This document shows positions 42,158 to 51,671 of a stretch of DNA of 64,000 nt, piece by piece. Position 1 is the first letter of the stretch. Every line of letters starts with the position of its first letter. This DNA is from Microbispora rosea (GTDB lineage: Bacteria > Actinomycetota > Actinomycetes > Streptosporangiales > Streptosporangiaceae), in assembly GCF_900156315.1 (NCBI RefSeq), contig NZ_FTNI01000024.1, forward strand, positions 17,415 to 81,414. Reading direction: 5' to 3'. The notes beneath the pieces are model-generated. The model had not been told where the DNA came from. It ran no database searches and worked only from the letters and a program-made list of their open reading frames with translations. The position numbers and the translations under genes were made by a program.

Positions 42158-43174
42158 TCAGCCGTGCGGTTCCACCACGACCTTGAGCCCGCGCCGGGAC
42201 ACGGCGGCGGCGAAGGCGTCCGCCGTCGCCGCGAGCGGGAAGCGGTCGGTGACCAGCGACGACACGTCCACCGACCCGTTCTCGACGAGGCGGATCGCCC
42301 GGGGATAGGTGAGGTTCATCCGCCGGACCAGCGCGAGCGTGAGGCCCTTGCGCCGGGCCAGCGACGCGGGGAACGACGTGCGGTCCTCGTCGGGGATGCC
42401 GGCCAGCACGACCCGGCCGCCGGGCCGGGCCGCGGTCATGGCCGTGCGCACCGCGTCGTCGTCGCCCGCCACCTCGAAGGCCACCCGTACGCCGAGGCCG
42501 TCGAGCCCGTCGATGCCGGTCCACGCGGCCGGTCCCGCCTCCTCCGGGGACAGGGCGTGGTCGGCGCCGAGCCGCAGGGCGGCGGCGCGGCGGTGCGGCA
42601 GGGGATCGACGGCGACCACCGCCGAGGCGCCGGCGAGCCGGGCGAGCCGGATCACCAGCAGCCCGATCGGCCCGCAGCCGACGACGGCCACGGGCGCCCC
42701 GAGCCCCAGGTGTCCCAGGTCAACGGCGTGGATCGCCACACCGAGCGGTTCGAGCATGGCCCCGTCGCTGTCGGAGAGCGCGTCGGGCAGCGGGTGCAGC
42801 AGGTCGTCGGGCCAGGCGAGATACTCGCGCAGGCCGCCGTCGAGCGTGCCGTGCCCGGCGAAGCGGACGTCCGGGCACAGGTTGCCGTATCCCGTCGCGC
42901 AGACCCCGCACCGGTCGCAGGGGATGGCGGGGTCGACCGCGACCCGCGTGCCGTGCCGCGGGCCGCCTTCGATCACTCCGGCGATCTCGTGCCCCACGAC
43001 GAGCGGATCGTCCAGCACCGCGTCGCCGATGCCGCCCTCGGAGTACCAGTGCAGGTCGGAGCCGCACAGACCGACGGCGGTGACCCGGACAAGGCTCTCT
43101 CCGGGCCCGGGAACGGGGCGAGGTTCCTCGGACAGCCGGATGTCGCCCACCTTGTGCAGCCGGGCGGCCCTCAC
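42158..43174 (-). CDS. Zinc-dependent alcohol/polyol dehydrogenase
   Basis: The 338-residue MDR enzyme has the catalytic zinc segment GLCGSDLHWY and GHEIAGVI, the structural zinc Cys set CDRCGVCATGYGNLC, and the NAD motif GCGPIGLLVI. The sequence resembles sorbitol/threonine or L-idonate dehydrogenases. The substrate is unknown. The GTG start lies 91 bp downstream of the methyltransferase gene stop on the same strand, so the two may be cotranscribed. Confidence 0.9.
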   Translation of the reverse strand: MRAARLHKVGDIRLSEEPRPVPGPGESLVRVTAVGLCGSDLHWYSEGGIGDAVLDDPLVVGHEIAGVIEGGPRHGTRVAVDPAIPCDRCGVCATGYGNLCPDVRFAGHGTLDGGLREYLAWPDDLLHPLPDALSDSDGAMLEPLGVAIHAVDLGHLGLGAPVAVVGCGPIGLLVIRLARLAGASAVVAVDPLPHRRAAALRLGADHALSPEEAGPAAWTGIDGLDGLGVRVAFEVAGDDDAVRTAMTAARPGGRVVLAGIPDEDRTSFPASLARRKGLTLALVRRMNLTYPRAIRLVENGSVDVSSLVTDRFPLAATADAFAAAVSRRGLKVVVEPHG

Positions 43175-43265
43175 GACCCGGTCCCTCGCGCCATCGCCGC
43201 TCCCCCTTGATCCGTCCTCCTTCTTGATCGTAACCCTGTGCCCGATCCGGACGTACGGCGCCGTG

Positions 43266-44087
43266 TCAGAAGCGGTAACGCAGGATCCACCCGGCGTTCC
43301 GCCACGCGGGGACCAGGCCGATCAGGGCCACCAGCAGCCGGTAGTACAGCGGGGAGCGGCTGAGCAGGGAGCCGTCGCCCGGGCTGCCGACCTCCGCCAG
43401 GTGAAGCCTGCGATGGAATCCCTCGACGTCGCGCGGGTCGCCGGGAAACCACTGTTCGCTGATCCCGAACTTCACGAAGACCGGCACGGGTCGTCTCTCG
43501 CGCTGCTTCCTGACCACGGGGGAGGTGATGTTGAAGACGATCTCCCCGCTGGGGAAGTGCTCGACGATCTGGGTGAGGATCCGGCGTACGTCGGGTTCGG
43601 GGAGGAAGTTCAGCAGGCCGTCGGCGACCACGATCGCGGGCCTGTCCCGGGGGATCGAATCGAGCCAGCCGGGCTCGGTGACGGATGCGCCGACGGCGGT
43701 GTGACCAGGACGCGGGGGGTACAGCAGGCCCGCGATCTCGACGATGTCGGGGAAGTCCACGTCGTACCAATGGTGGCCTTCTGCCGGGTCGACGCGCCGG
43801 ACACGGCTGTCGAACCCGCAGCCGATGTCGAGGACGACCGCGCCGGGCGTGCGGCCGAGGAAGTCCCTGACCCAGTCGTCCATCATCCGTGAGCGCACTC
43901 CGACCGCGAAGCGTCCGATGCCGAGCGACGTGAACTGGGCGAAGTCGAAGTCCAGCCGGTCGACCGCCTGCCGGGCCCACTCGTCGCCGAGGATCGGGTG
44001 CCGGTCCCGGCTGTCGAGCCAGCGCAGGTAGAGCTCCAGAAGCGCGGTGACGCGCACTCCCGTGAAGTCGACGGGGATCTTCCGCAT
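43266..44087 (-). CDS. Class I SAM methyltransferase, LCM/TcmP-like
   Basis: The 273-residue protein matches the leucine carboxyl methyltransferase (LCM/TcmP) family: an N-terminal helical region, the SAM motif VVLDIGCGFDSRVRRV near residue 90, HHWYDVDFPDIVEI and VVADGLLNFLPE. These enzymes O-methylate small molecules, often polyketides. It is 16 bp downstream of a TetR gene with an excellent operator, so it is probably under that repressor's control. The natural substrate is unknown. Confidence 0.85.
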   Translation of the reverse strand: MRKIPVDFTGVRVTALLELYLRWLDSRDRHPILGDEWARQAVDRLDFDFAQFTSLGIGRFAVGVRSRMMDDWVRDFLGRTPGAVVLDIGCGFDSRVRRVDPAEGHHWYDVDFPDIVEIAGLLYPPRPGHTAVGASVTEPGWLDSIPRDRPAIVVADGLLNFLPEPDVRRILTQIVEHFPSGEIVFNITSPVVRKQRERRPVPVFVKFGISEQWFPGDPRDVEGFHRRLHLAEVGSPGDGSLLSRSPLYYRLLVALIGLVPAWRNAGWILRYRF

Positions 44088-44103
44088 CCGGTCCTCCCGG
44101 TGG

Positions 44104-44706
44104 TCACGCCGGTCGCTCGCCTCCGCGGTAACCGGTCTGGTGGAGCACGGCCAGCAGGAAGTCGCGGATCTCGTCCTCGCTGCTGGTGTCGGGCTGGGTG
44201 GTGAGGTGCGTGCCGACCGCGCCGGTGAGAATCGTCTGGATGACGCCGAGGTCGGCGGAGGGCGGGAACCTCCCGTGATCGCGCGCGTGCTCCAGGCTGG
44301 CGCGGATCGCCTCCTCGCGCCGCCGGATGCTCGCGTTCCAGTACGCCTCCCGCAGGGCGGGGTGGTCGTGGAGCGAGGTCATCAGCCGGCGGGTGAGCTT
44401 TCGCAGCCGGGGCAGGGCCAGGTGGCGGGCCCATATGGCGAGCATCTGCTCGATGTCGACCGGCTCCGGCGGCGGAGGCGACGCGTCCTGGCCCGCGCCG
44501 AGCGCGGCGACGAGCAGCCGGATCTTGTCCGGGAACCGCCGGTACACCGTCGCCCGGGTCACCCCCGCGCGGCGGGCGACCTGCTCGATCGTGACGGCGT
44601 CGACCCCGCGCTCGATCAGCAGGTCCACGGCCGCGGTGAGGACGGCCGCGTCGATGTCCGCGCTGCGCGGACGTCCCGGAGGCCGCTCTGGTTCCGCATC
44701 GACCAT
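44104..44706 (-). CDS. TetR/AcrR family regulator
   Basis: The 200-residue regulator has an N-terminal basic segment (GRPRSADI), then a TetR helix-turn-helix (ARRAGVTRATVYRRFPDK), and a longer helical C-terminus. The ATG at 44706 lies 4 bp from a 31-bp dyad, so the longer frame to 44808 would read through the operator and is rejected. It is followed after 16 bp by the LCM-type methyltransferase gene, then the dehydrogenase, giving a possible three-gene operon. Confidence 0.92.
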   Translation of the reverse strand: MVDAEPERPPGRPRSADIDAAVLTAAVDLLIERGVDAVTIEQVARRAGVTRATVYRRFPDKIRLLVAALGAGQDASPPPPEPVDIEQMLAIWARHLALPRLRKLTRRLMTSLHDHPALREAYWNASIRRREEAIRASLEHARDHGRFPPSADLGVIQTILTGAVGTHLTTQPDTSSEDEIRDFLLAVLHQTGYRGGERPA

Positions 44707-44710
44707 GTCA

Positions 44711-44741
44711 TTTACGATACAGTACAGCTCTGTATTGTAAA
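44711..44741. promoter_or_regulatory. 31-bp dyad operator of the TetR-methyltransferase operon
   Basis: Arms TTTACGATACAG (44711-44722) and CTGTATTGTAAA (44730-44741) pair at 11 of 12 positions around a 7-nt centre. The dyad is strongly AT-rich against a GC-rich background and ends 4 bp before the TetR start codon, so it should cover the -10 region. Autoregulation by the adjacent TetR protein is inferred. Confidence 0.8.
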
Positions 44742-45112
44742 TACCGCGCAGTCGGCGTCCGCGGCGGTTTCGCGTGAGCGGGCCCGGCGTCGTCGCGCGT
44801 TTCGCCACCGGCCTGATATCCGGTGCCGTCGGGGTACGGCGGTGAGGCGGTCACGCCGGGCCCCCGTCCGCGTTGGGGTCTTTCCCTGCTGTGCGGATGC
44901 CCGGTGTGCGCTTTGCGGCAGTTCGCTTCCCCCGGCGTTTGTTCGCGTCTCGGTGGGGGAGTCGCCCACCGAAGCATCAAAATCCCTGCGTACGGGCCTG
45001 CGCGGCCGGGCGGGGGCGGTGCGCCACCGGCCGGCGGGGAGAGCCGGGAACGTGCCCGGCGTGCGGTGGAGAAACGGCGGCCTCTCTTCGGCGCAGATGC
45101 GGAAAGCGGGCA

Positions 45113-45126
45113 GGAGAGCGCTTTCC
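45113..45126. promoter_or_regulatory. Secondary LacI-type operator
   Basis: GGAGAGCGCTTTCC differs by one base from the perfect core GGAGAGCGCTCTCC at 45287-45300, about 174 bp away. Two operators at such a distance could allow DNA looping by a LacI-type tetramer or act as independent sites. The assignment rests on sequence match alone. Confidence 0.55.
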
Positions 45127-45250
45127 CAGAGCGTGGACCCGGAGAGTCGCCCTGTCAAGGCGGGTTCTCGACGCGCTGGAAATCCGCAGGTCATACCGGT
45201 GAAACAGAATCGGGCCGGCCGGCCGCGCGGGGGTGGGGGAGGGTCGCCCC

Positions 45251-45301
45251 TTGACACTCTCCGCCTTCCGCGACACTCTCCTCCGTGGAGAGCGCTCTCC
45301 A
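45251..45301 (+). promoter_or_regulatory. Promoter and LacI operator of the sugar ABC-GH1 operon
   Basis: A consensus -35 TTGACA (45251-45256) and a -10-like CACTCT (45274-45279) are 17 bp apart. The perfect 16-bp palindrome TGGAGAGCGCTCTCCA (45286-45301) begins near the expected transcription start. Its form is close to the published CebR site TGGGAGCGCTCCCA. The same palindrome core occurs upstream of the lacI-like gene at 51505-51520. Confidence 0.82.
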
Positions 45302-45523
45302 AACCGGCGGCGGTGCGGAGAGCCCGTGCTCGCGTGGCGGGCACCGTCACCTGGGACGACTCCCGCGGCTGCGGGGCCGTCCGCGCCGCGCTGCGACAGG
45401 ACGTGTCGTCACAGCACCGCCCCGTCACAGCACCGCGCCTTCACCGGCGAGAAGGACCGTTCACCCCCCAGGCCGCCGCCCGCACGGGCGGGCGGTCGCA
45501 CCGCAAGAGTGAGGACAACACCC

Positions 45524-46843
45524 GTGCGCAGACGCAAGCCATATCTCTTCGCCGTCGCCGGAGCCCTCGTGCTCGCCGTGACGGCCTGCGGCGCCGACGA
45601 CTCGTCGTCCACGGCCGGCTCGGCCGGTGGGAGCGCGGCCCAGACGATCACCTACTGGGCGTCCAACCAGGGCACCAGCCTGGAGAACGACAAGGAGGTG
45701 CTCGAGCCCGAGCTGGACAGGTTCACCAAGGAGACGGGGATCAAGGTGAACCTGGAGGTCGTCCCGTGGGCCGACCTGCTCAACCGGATCCTCGCCGCGA
45801 CCACGTCGGGCAAGGGCCCGGACGTCGTCAACATCGGCAACACCTGGTCGGCCTCGCTGCAGGCGACCGGGGCGTTCGTGCCGTGGGACGACGCCCTGCT
45901 CAAGACGCTCGGAGGCAAGGAGCGCTTCCTCGGCCCCAGCCTCGCCGCGACCGGCGCCCCCGGCCAGCCGCCCACCGCCGTACCGATCTACGGCATGACC
46001 TACGGCCTCTTCTACAACAAGAAGATGTTCAAGGAGGCCGGCATCGACAAGCCGCCGGCGACCTGGGACGAGCTGATCGCGGACGGCAAGAAGCTGACCA
46101 AGGACGGCAAGTGGGGGCTCGCGGTGGAGGGCGCGAGCGTCAGCGAGAACGCCCACCACGCCTTCATCTTCGGCCAGCAGCACGGCGCGGATCTGTTCGA
46201 CGCCTCCGGTAAGCCGCGCTTCGACTCCGACCAGGAGGTCGCGGCCATCAAGCAGTACCTCGACCTGATGGCCGTCCACAAGATCGTCAACCCGAGCAAC
46301 GCCGAGTACGCCAACGGCACCGAGGCGGTGCAGGACTTCGTCTCGGGCAAGGCCGGGATGCTGATGTGGCAGTCGATCGCCACGCAGCTCAAGCAGGCCG
46401 GCTGGAGCGAGGACGACTACGGCCTGGCCCCGATCCCGCTGCCCGATCCGTCGCAGGGCGGCAAGCAGGTCAACGCGATGGTCGCCGGCATCAACCTCGC
46501 CGTGTTCAAGACGGCCGCCAACAAGGACGGGGCGCTGAAGTTCGTCCAGTTCATGACGTCGAAGCAGGCCCAGCAGAACCTCAACAAGGCGTACGGCTCG
46601 CTGCCGACCGTCACGGACGCCTACGACGACCCCGCGTTCGAGAGCGAGACGATCAAGACGTTCCAGCAGATCCTCTCCACCACGGCCGCGCCGCTGCCGC
46701 AGGTGGCGCAGGAGAGCCAGTTCGAGACGCTCGTGGGCAACGCGATGAACCAGCTGTTCGCCGACGTCGCGAGCGGCAAGCCGGCCACGGAGGAGGCCGT
46801 CAAGGCCAAGCTGACCGAGGCCAACCAGCAGATGGGCGGCTGA
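45524..46843 (+). CDS. Sugar ABC transporter substrate-binding lipoprotein (CUT1)
   Basis: The 439-residue protein starts at a GTG with a short basic N-terminus, a hydrophobic segment and the lipobox VTAC with Cys22, so it is a lipoprotein anchored outside the membrane. The mature sequence has CUT1-type features (ITYWASNQG, the EVVPWADLLNRI segment and MFKEAGIDKPPATWDELIADGKKLT). It captures an oligosaccharide for the two permeases downstream. No ATPase gene is in the cluster, so a shared ATPase such as MsiK probably works in trans. Confidence 0.93.
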   Translation: MRRRKPYLFAVAGALVLAVTACGADDSSSTAGSAGGSAAQTITYWASNQGTSLENDKEVLEPELDRFTKETGIKVNLEVVPWADLLNRILAATTSGKGPDVVNIGNTWSASLQATGAFVPWDDALLKTLGGKERFLGPSLAATGAPGQPPTAVPIYGMTYGLFYNKKMFKEAGIDKPPATWDELIADGKKLTKDGKWGLAVEGASVSENAHHAFIFGQQHGADLFDASGKPRFDSDQEVAAIKQYLDLMAVHKIVNPSNAEYANGTEAVQDFVSGKAGMLMWQSIATQLKQAGWSEDDYGLAPIPLPDPSQGGKQVNAMVAGINLAVFKTAANKDGALKFVQFMTSKQAQQNLNKAYGSLPTVTDAYDDPAFESETIKTFQQILSTTAAPLPQVAQESQFETLVGNAMNQLFADVASGKPATEEAVKAKLTEANQQMGG

Positions 46844-46919
46844 GCGGCCCGGTGAGCCCGCGCCGGGCGGAGGCTCCGCCCGGCGCCCTGACGCAGACCT
46901 CGACATCGAGAGGAAGTCC

Positions 46920-48140
46920 GTGATTCCTCCGTCCCCTGAAGAGGACGGCTTCTCGCTGTCCCCGGCCGAGGTGGCCGGGGCAGACGACGGCCAAGCCCTG
47001 ACCGATGCCCCCGCGGGGCGCACCAGGACGGCATCGGGCGGCAGGCGTTCCCCCCGCCCCGCACCGGATCCGACGGCGATGCCCGCCGCGTCCCGGCCCG
47101 GCGCGGGACACGGTCCCACGCCTCCGGAAACGCCCACGCCTTCCGAAATGCCCTCGTCTCCAGTCGGCCCTGGGTCTCCGATCGGCCCTGTGTCTCGGAG
47201 CGATCGGAGGCGGGGGCTCGCGGACCGGGTCCCGGTGCGGCTGCGCCGCGCCGCCCTGCCCTACCTGCTGATCCTCCCGGCCGTGCTGCTCGAACTGCTC
47301 GTCCACCTGGTGCCGATGCTGATCGGCATCGGGATGAGCTTCCTGAAGCTCACCCAGTTCTTCCTGCGCAACTGGTCGGCCGCGCCCTTCGCGGGGCTGG
47401 ACAATTACGCCGTCGCCGTCGACTTCGACAGTGCGGTCGGCCGCTCGCTGCTGCACTCGTTCCTCGTCACGGTCGTGTTCACCGTGCTCACCGTCGGGCT
47501 GTCGTGGCTGTTCGGCATCTGCGGCGCGGTGCTCATGCAGGGCTCGTTCCGGGGCCGGGCCGTGCTGCGCGCGCTGTTCCTCGTGCCGTACGCACTGCCG
47601 GTCTACGCCGGGGTGATCACCTGGAGCTTCCTGCTCCAGCGCGACTCGGGTCTCGTCAACCACGTGCTGGTGGACCAGTTGCACCTGTTCGGCGAGCGGC
47701 CGTTCTGGCTGATCGGGTCCAACAGCTTCTGGTCCCTCATCGTGGTCTGCGTGTGGCGGTCGTGGCCGTTCGCCTTCCTCGTGCTGATGGCCGGGCTGCA
47801 GAACATCCCGGGCGACCTGTACGAGGCGGCCGCGATCGACGGCGCGGGCTGGGGCCGGCGGCTGCGCGCGGTGACGCTGCCCATGCTGCGCCCCGTCAAC
47901 CAGGTGCTCGTCCTGGTGCTGTTCCTGTGGACGTTCAACGACTTCAACACGCCGTACGTGCTGTTCGGCAAGTCGGCGCCGCAGGACGCGGACCTGATCT
48001 CGATCCACATCTACCAGAGCTCGTTCGTCACCTGGAACTTCGGCTCGGGCTCGGCCATGTCGGTGCTGCTCCTGCTGTTCCTGCTGGTGGTGACCGCCGT
48101 GTATCTGGTGGCGACGTCCCGGAGGAGGAGCGATGCGTGA
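46920..48140 (+). CDS. Sugar ABC transporter permease (first)
   Basis: The 406-residue protein has six helices and the EAA loop (YEAAAIDGAGWGRRLRAVTLP) that contacts the ATPase. The first hundred residues are a Pro/Ser/Thr-rich extension not found in typical CUT1 permeases of about 300 residues; the core starts near residue 110 (RRAALPYLLILPAVLLELL). The GTG at 46920 is the only start near an AGGAAG site; an internal start would remove the extension. It overlaps the second permease by 8 bp. Confidence 0.9.
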   Translation: MIPPSPEEDGFSLSPAEVAGADDGQALTDAPAGRTRTASGGRRSPRPAPDPTAMPAASRPGAGHGPTPPETPTPSEMPSSPVGPGSPIGPVSRSDRRRGLADRVPVRLRRAALPYLLILPAVLLELLVHLVPMLIGIGMSFLKLTQFFLRNWSAAPFAGLDNYAVAVDFDSAVGRSLLHSFLVTVVFTVLTVGLSWLFGICGAVLMQGSFRGRAVLRALFLVPYALPVYAGVITWSFLLQRDSGLVNHVLVDQLHLFGERPFWLIGSNSFWSLIVVCVWRSWPFAFLVLMAGLQNIPGDLYEAAAIDGAGWGRRLRAVTLPMLRPVNQVLVLVLFLWTFNDFNTPYVLFGKSAPQDADLISIHIYQSSFVTWNFGSGSAMSVLLLLFLLVVTAVYLVATSRRRSDA

Positions 48141-48972
48141 CCCCCGCTGGCTGCCGTGGGCGCGGTGGGCCGGCCTCGGCCTGCTCGGCCTGTTCACCCT
48201 GACCCCGCTGTACGTGATGCTGACCTCGGCGATCAAGCCGCTGCAGGACGTGCAGGGGGACTTCCACTGGATCCCCACGAGGATCACGCTCCGGCCGTTC
48301 GCCGACATGTGGCGGACGGTCCCGCTGGCGCGTTACTTCGCCAACAGCCTGATCGTGGCGTCGGTGGCCGCGCTGGTGTCGGTCCTCATCGCGATCTTCG
48401 CCGCGTACGCGATCAGCCGCTTCCGCTTCCCCGGCCGCCGGATCTTCTCGGTCACCGTGCTGTCGACGCAGATGTTCCCCGGCATCCTCTTCCTGCTTCC
48501 GCTGTTCATGATCTACGTGAACCTCGGGACCGCGCTCGGGGTCGAGCTGTACGCCAGCCGCACGGGCCTGATCATCACCTATCTGACCTTCTCGCTGCCG
48601 TTCTCGATCTGGATGCTCGCCGGATATTTCGACTCGATTCCGACGGCACTGGACGAGGCCGCCCAGGTGGACGGCAGCGGCCCGATCGGTGCGCTGCTGC
48701 GGGTCGTCCTTCCCGCAGCCACCCCCGGTATCGTGGCCGTCGCGATCTACGCGTTCATGACGGCGTGGGGGGAGGTGCTGTTCGCCTCGGTCATGACCGA
48801 CGAGTCGAGCCGCACCCTCGCCGTCGGCCTCCAGGGGTACGCCACCGAGAACGACGTCTATTGGAACCAGATCATGGCGGCCTCCCTGGTCGTCAGCGTC
48901 CCCGTGGTGGCCGGGTTCCTGCTGCTGCAGCGCTACCTCGTGCAGGGGCTCACCGCCGGCGCCGTGAAGTGA
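48133..48972 (+). CDS. Sugar ABC transporter permease (second)
   Basis: The 279-residue permease has six helices and the EAA motif [22 protein letters not shown]. Its ATG lies 8 bp before the end of the first permease gene, after a GGAGGAG site, so the two are coupled. It forms the transmembrane channel together with the first permease. The GH1 gene follows after 68 bp. Confidence 0.95.
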   Translation: MRDPRWLPWARWAGLGLLGLFTLTPLYVMLTSAIKPLQDVQGDFHWIPTRITLRPFADMWRTVPLARYFANSLIVASVAALVSVLIAIFAAYAISRFRFPGRRIFSVTVLSTQMFPGILFLLPLFMIYVNLGTALGVELYASRTGLIITYLTFSLPFSIWMLAGYFDSIPTALDEAAQVDGSGPIGALLRVVLPAATPGIVAVAIYAFMTAWGEVLFASVMTDESSRTLAVGLQGYATENDVYWNQIMAASLVVSVPVVAGFLLLQRYLVQGLTAGAVK

Positions 48973-49040
48973 ACGCTCACCTCGGCCGCCTTCACCTCGA
49001 CCACCTTCACCACCACCGTCGAACTAAGGAGAACCAGCGA

Positions 49041-50411
49041 ATGGAGCCGCAGCGCGGCCATGTCCCCGATGTAACCGCTTTCACCGATTTCGTCTGGGGC
49101 GTCGCCACCTCGGCCTACCAGATCGAGGGCGCGGCCCTCGAGGACGGCAGGCTGCCCTCGATCTGGGACACCTTCTGCGAGGTGCCCGGGGCGATCGACG
49201 GCGGCGACACCGGACACGTGGCCTGCGACCACTACCACCGGTGGCGCGAGGACGTCGGCCTGCTCGAACGACTCGGCGTGGACGCCTACCGCTTCTCGGT
49301 GGCCTGGCCCCGCGTGGTGCCCGACGGCACGGGACCGGTCAACCCGCGCGGGCTCGCCTTCTACGACCGCCTCGTGGACGCCCTGCTCGACGCCGGCATC
49401 CGGCCGTTCGCGACCCTCTACCACTGGGACCTGCCGCAGGCGTTGCAGGACCGCGGCGGGTGGCCCGAGCGCGACACCGCGCAGCGCTTCGCCGACTACG
49501 CCGCCGTCGTGGCCGAACGGCTCGGTGACCGCGTCGCCGACTGGACGACGGTCAACGAGCCGCTGTGCTGCTCCTGGCACGGGCACCTGGAGGGCTCCAT
49601 GGCCCCCGGCGTGCGAGACCTGGAGGCGGCCGTCCGCACCTCCTACCACCTCCATCTCGGGCACGGCCTCGCGGTGCAGGCCGTACGGGCCGCGGCGCGG
49701 CTCACGCCGTCGATCGGGATCGTCAACAACCTCAGCCCGATCGACCCCGCGACCGACAGCGAGGAGGACCACGCCGCCGCGCGGCGCCTCGACGGGCACG
49801 TCAACCGGTGGTGGCTCGACCCGGTCACCGGCCGCGGCTACCCCGAGGACATGCTCGCGGTGTACGGCGTCGACCTGCCGATCCGGCCCGGCGACCTGGA
49901 GACGATCGCCGCCCCGCTCGACTACCTGGGCGTCAACTACTACTTCCGGCAGGTGGTCGCGGCCGACCCCGAGGGGCCGGTGCCGTACGCGCGGCAGCTG
50001 GAGGTGCCGGGGGCGACGACCACGGCCATGGGCTGGGAGGCCGACGCGGGCGGTCTTGAGCGCCTGCTGGTGCGCCTCGCCCGGGAGTACGCCGCGCCCC
50101 GTCTGTACGTCACCGAGAGCGGGTCCGCCTGGCGCGACACGGTCGGCCCCGACGGGACCGTGGACGACCCGGAGCGCCTGGCCTACCTGGAGGACCACAT
50201 CGCGGCCTGCGGCCGGGCCATCGAACAGGGGGCGCCGGTGGCGGGCTACTTCGCGTGGTCGCTGCTGGACAACTTCGAGTGGGCGTACGGATACGACAAG
50301 CGGTTCGGCCTGGTGCACGTCGACTACGAGACCCAGGCGCGGACCGTGAAGTCGAGCGGCCACCGCTACGCCGAGATCATCAAGGCGAGCAAGGGGCTGC
50401 GCGTGGCGTGA
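49041..50411 (+). CDS. GH1 beta-glucosidase
   Basis: This 456-residue family 1 glycoside hydrolase has the acid/base Glu173 in TTVNEPLC and the nucleophile Glu359 in YVTESGSAW, with the N-terminal signature [15 protein letters not shown]. The usual nucleophile context is ITENG; here it is VTESG. It has no signal peptide and probably cleaves imported cellobiose or another beta-linked oligosaccharide inside the cell. AAGGAG precedes the ATG at 49041. It is the last gene of the ABC operon. Confidence 0.95.
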   Translation: MEPQRGHVPDVTAFTDFVWGVATSAYQIEGAALEDGRLPSIWDTFCEVPGAIDGGDTGHVACDHYHRWREDVGLLERLGVDAYRFSVAWPRVVPDGTGPVNPRGLAFYDRLVDALLDAGIRPFATLYHWDLPQALQDRGGWPERDTAQRFADYAAVVAERLGDRVADWTTVNEPLCCSWHGHLEGSMAPGVRDLEAAVRTSYHLHLGHGLAVQAVRAAARLTPSIGIVNNLSPIDPATDSEEDHAAARRLDGHVNRWWLDPVTGRGYPEDMLAVYGVDLPIRPGDLETIAAPLDYLGVNYYFRQVVAADPEGPVPYARQLEVPGATTTAMGWEADAGGLERLLVRLAREYAAPRLYVTESGSAWRDTVGPDGTVDDPERLAYLEDHIAACGRAIEQGAPVAGYFAWSLLDNFEWAYGYDKRFGLVHVDYETQARTVKSSGHRYAEIIKASKGLRVA

Positions 50412-50433
50412 AAGACGCGGCGCCGGTGGTTCG

Positions 50434-51483
50434 TCAGGCCGACTCGCGGACCACCAGCGTCGGCTGCACGATGACCGAGGTGACCCGGAAGTCCGGGTCC
50501 GCGACCTGCGCGAGCAGCAGGCGGGCCATCTCGGCGGCCATGTCCTCCATCGGCTGGCGCACGGTCGTCAGCGGCGGGCGGCAGGTGACCGCGGCGCTGT
50601 CGTCGAACCCGATCACCGCGACGTCGTCGGGCACCCGGCGCCCGAGGTCGCGCAGCGCGAGCAGCGCGCCCTGCGCCATGAGGTCGTTGGCGGCGAAGAC
50701 GCCGTCGATGTCCGGGTGCTCCTTGATGAGCCGGTGCATGCCCGCCTCCCCGCTCGCGGGCATGAAGTCCCCCTCCACGGCCGGCACGTACGGGTGGCCG
50801 TGCCCGGCCATGGCCTCCTGGAACCCCGACAACCGGTCCTGCGCGGCGGGCACGTCGAAGGGGCCGCTGATGGTGGCCACCCGGCGGCAGCCGCGCGCCA
50901 CCAGGTGGTCGGCCGCCAGCGCCGCGCCGGCCCGGTGGGCGAGGTCGACGTAGCTGATCGGGATCGGCCGGGCGGGCCGCGCCCACAGCACGGCGGGCAG
51001 CCCGGCGTCCACCAGCAGTTTCGGCAGCGGGTCCTCGCCGTGCGTCGAGACGACCAGGGCGCCGTCGGCGCTGCCCTGCCGGAGGAAGGACACGACGTCG
51101 TCGCGGGTCTGCGCCGAGTCCGCCAGCATCAGCACCGGGTGGATGCCCCGCGGCCGCAGGTATCCCACCACGCCGCTGGCGACCCGGCCGAAGAACGGGT
51201 CGGCGAAGACGCGGGACTCGAACGGCTCGCCGCCCTCCGCGTCGCCCGCGCCCGACACGACCAGCGCGACCGCTCCCGTACGGCGGGTGACGAGGGAACG
51301 GGCGGCCCGGTTCGGCACGTAGCCGGTGGTCTCGATGGCGCGGTGCACCGCCTCCTGGATGTCCGGCGCGACGTTGCGGATACCGTTGATCACGCGCGAG
51401 ACGGTCGCCCGGGACACTCCCGCCACACGGGCCACGTCCTCCAGCGTGGGGGCTCCCGACATGTGCGGGAGATCGGTGCTCAT
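50434..51483 (-). CDS. LacI family transcriptional regulator of the sugar operon
   Basis: The 349-residue repressor has an N-terminal LacI helix-turn-helix (PTLEDVARVAGVSRATVSRVI), a hinge and a periplasmic-binding-protein-like sensor domain (HPDIDGVFAANDLMAQGAL). It is convergent with the GH1 gene. The palindrome TGGAGAGCGCTCTCC(G) lies upstream at 51505-51520, and the same motif stands at the ABC promoter, so it probably controls itself and the operon in response to a cello-oligosaccharide or similar sugar. Confidence 0.93.
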   Translation of the reverse strand: MSTDLPHMSGAPTLEDVARVAGVSRATVSRVINGIRNVAPDIQEAVHRAIETTGYVPNRAARSLVTRRTGAVALVVSGAGDAEGGEPFESRVFADPFFGRVASGVVGYLRPRGIHPVLMLADSAQTRDDVVSFLRQGSADGALVVSTHGEDPLPKLLVDAGLPAVLWARPARPIPISYVDLAHRAGAALAADHLVARGCRRVATISGPFDVPAAQDRLSGFQEAMAGHGHPYVPAVEGDFMPASGEAGMHRLIKEHPDIDGVFAANDLMAQGALLALRDLGRRVPDDVAVIGFDDSAAVTCRPPLTTVRQPMEDMAAEMARLLLAQVADPDFRVTSVIVQPTLVVRESA

Positions 51484-51490
51484 GCAGCCA

Positions 51491-51520
51491 TTTATAGCAC
51501 GAGGTGGAGAGCGCTCTCCG
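51491..51520 (-). promoter_or_regulatory. Promoter and operator of the lacI-like gene
   Basis: On the minus strand a TATAAA -10 box (51496-51491) lies 8 bp before the ATG, predicting a nearly leaderless mRNA. The palindrome TGGAGAGCGCTCTCCG (51505-51520) covers the -35 region. This placement fits autorepression. The motif matches that of the ABC operon promoter at 15 of 16 positions. Confidence 0.78.
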
Positions 51521-51671
51521 GTTCTGCGAGGGCGGCCGGGCGGCCGTGGTCACGGGCCGGAATGCGATGATTCGGGCCACGTCCACGCCGCCGGAGCAGG
51601 CGAGGGGAACGTCCTGCCGCCCGGCGCGAGGCCGCCATCACTCGAACGACACGTGAGGAAGACCGACCGCG

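Larger units (their letters stand above)
44742..45523. other. Long intergenic region upstream of the sugar ABC operon
   Basis: No supported gene lies in this stretch of about 780 bp; overlapping frames lack ribosome-binding sites and family features. It holds a candidate promoter (45251-45279), a perfect LacI palindrome at 45286-45301 and a one-mismatch copy at 45113-45126. About 220 bp separates the palindrome from the ABC start codon, so the transcript probably has a long leader. Confidence 0.7.

Noticed and set aside
44823..45254. Small open frames in the 780-bp region upstream of the sugar ABC operon
   Set aside because: They lack ribosome-binding sites and family motifs, and the region contains promoter and operator elements that explain it better.
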